The translations under genes and the position numbers were made by a program. Shown here piece by piece: positions 13,288-14,018 of a stretch of 14,018 bases of DNA. The notes under the pieces are model-generated. The model was not told the DNA's origin and did no database searches. It saw only the letters and a list, made by a program, of their open reading frames with translations. Each line of letters starts with the position of its first letter. The stretch's first letter is position 1. Origin of the DNA: Bacteroidales bacterium UBA4070 (GTDB lineage Bacteria; Bacteroidota; Bacteroidia; Bacteroidales; VadinHA17); contig DFYY01000046.1 in the NCBI GenBank assembly GCA_002383485.1, positions 1,200 to 15,217 on the forward strand. The letters are read 5' to 3'.

Positions 13288-13726
13288 CGAACTTCCGCTG
13301 GATGAAGCCAGTGGCATAACGCTTTTAAAAAGGATCCCAGAGTGCAAACATGAACAGACCATAAGGATCCTCCTCGGTCTTGAAGTCCATTATTAGGAGC
13401 TAGCCGGATTGCACAGTTTCATATCTACTGTTTACAAGGTGATAGCCCAAAGCGACCGCATGGATTACTGGCTCTTAGGTGAGCCCTTTAAGAAAAGGAA
13501 AGGAATTTCCGGCATCATCGCGGCAGGAATCTCTATTGGCACCCTACAGGTCCCCGTTGACGGCCAGCTCATCATCCAGATGGCTGACTGCCATATCTCC
13601 AATTGCTATGCACGCGTTGCCAACGTAATCACATCAGGCCTCACACTCCTCGAACAAATGCGGCCCGGTGTAATCAGGAAAAAGAAATACAGTGATTTCG
13701 GGAAAATGAAGAGCAGTAGAATATGA
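13268..13726 (+). pseudogene. Decayed partial copy of pxpC
   Basis: In the frame from ATG 13268 the sequence reads SLPGDELPLDEASG, then IPECKHEQTIRILLGLEVHY, a TAG stop at 13394-13396, and onwards ELAGLHSF to AQSDRMDYWLLGE and DGQLIIQMADCHISNCYAR, ending TGA 13724-13726. It aligns with residues from about 147 to 312 of the intact pxpC at 285-1322, with roughly 60 percent identity over the 88 residues after the stop by hand count. The N-terminal half is absent. The in-frame stop replaces the Phe codon of HYFEIAG. Conserved residues are lost: DRMGYRL became DRMDYWL, and TSGGYAR became ISNCYAR. The intact copy's linker is also missing. The part after the TAG keeps an open frame of 106 codons but cannot give a working subunit. 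Confidence 0.85.
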
Positions 13727-13797
13727 AATAGTATCTGACTTTCCTCCGGTAAGGTCTCCGATATATTTCTTACATTTAATCAGTCAATTCTACTATT

Positions 13798-14004
13798 ATG
13801 CTTATCGACAACAAGAACGAGCTTACCAAGGGCCTTGAAAAGACTGTTTATCAGTATCTTAATAATAATATCGTTGCCGGCGGATGTTTTGATTTTGTGA
13901 CCGGCTACTTTACAATCTCTGCATTGGCCAAATTGTATGCTCCTATTAAACAACAGACAGAATACAGAATAATCCTCGGTGACCTATTTTCTGTCGCTAC
14001 GTAA
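13798..14004 (+). CDS. Phospholipase-D-like N-terminal domain of a helicase-type protein, stops early
   Basis: ATG 13798 opens 68 codons: MLIDNKNELTKGLEKTVYQY, a helix, then FDFVTGYFTISALAKLYAPI (32-51) and TEYRIILGDL (54-63). This is the beginning of the PLD-like domain found at the N-terminus of SNF2/DEAD-type helicase proteins, which normally exceed 800 residues. The frame ends at TAA 14002-14004, just after the second beta strand, with FSVAT. No HxK(x4)D motif is reached. Either a frameshift or an insertion breaks the gene near 13990, or the remainder continues beyond the window in another frame. The last 30 bases contain TTTCTGT twice and may belong to an inserted element. Family call is moderate because the visible part is short. 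Confidence 0.5.
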   Translation: MLIDNKNELTKGLEKTVYQYLNNNIVAGGCFDFVTGYFTISALAKLYAPIKQQTEYRIILGDLFSVAT

Positions 14005-14018
14005 CTTTGTTTCTGTAA

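Noticed and set aside
12802..13362. Minus-strand 186-codon frame over ARPP-1
   Set aside because: Antisense of a GC-rich gene with recognised motifs on the plus strand; no independent support.
10918..13726. A complete new multi-gene defence system made of the DUF4143 ATPase, ARPP-1 and neighbours
   Set aside because: The genes lie in different orientations with separate promoters, and one neighbour is a pseudogene; nothing in the sequence shows that they act together.

Overview
The window reads as a piece of a Bacteroidota chromosome, most likely from an environmental Bacteroidales-like lineage. This is inferred from family content (a DUF6150-type repeat protein, expanded ATPase_2 and AAA_14/DUF4143 ATPases), weak Shine-Dalgarno use, and promoter elements close to the Bacteroidota TTTG / TAnnTTTG consensus. 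No rRNA, tRNA, CRISPR array or complete insertion sequence was found.

Layout. Positions 1-1322 hold the end of pxpB and all of pxpC, two subunits of the 5-oxoprolinase complex. A cation diffusion facilitator gene follows at 1446-2348. Positions 2338-2988 are a gene graveyard: a doubly damaged alpha/beta hydrolase, then the first third of a DnaJ J-domain that stops at the exact point where the N-terminus of an AbiEii toxin gene begins on the opposite strand. The toxin remnant overlaps by ATGA an intact AbiEi antitoxin gene (2960-3778), so the antitoxin is now an orphan. On the minus strand come a secreted repeat protein (4076-4297) and an ATPase_2-type AAA+ protein (4404-5543) with a striking double dyad directly before its start codon. 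A secreted gluzincin-like metallopeptidase (5934-7238) and a cysteine-synthesis operon, cysE-cysK (7353-9049), form the metabolic centre. A pRiA4b ORF-3-like protein (9289-9867) is followed by a truncated second copy of the ATPase 5' end that keeps the same double dyad (10051-10174). Then come an overlapping pair of small genes (10277-10907), a DUF4143-type ATPase on the minus strand (10918-12087), an ARPP-1-like gene (12367-13287), a decayed partial copy of pxpC (13268-13726), and the start of a phospholipase-D-like helicase-associated protein that stops early at the window edge (13798-14004).

How the genes work together. Two metabolic units are clear: PxpB/PxpC for ATP-dependent 5-oxoproline hydrolysis (PxpA is not in view), and serine acetyltransferase plus O-acetylserine sulfhydrylase for cysteine synthesis. 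Most of the remainder is accessory DNA: antitoxin, orphan NTPases, and at least five gene remnants. This suggests repeated acquisition and deletion in one locus. I see no complete new defence system. The most informative features are the deletion junction that disarmed the AbiE system, the conserved dyad element found at both an intact ATPase and its remnant, and the pxpC duplicate.
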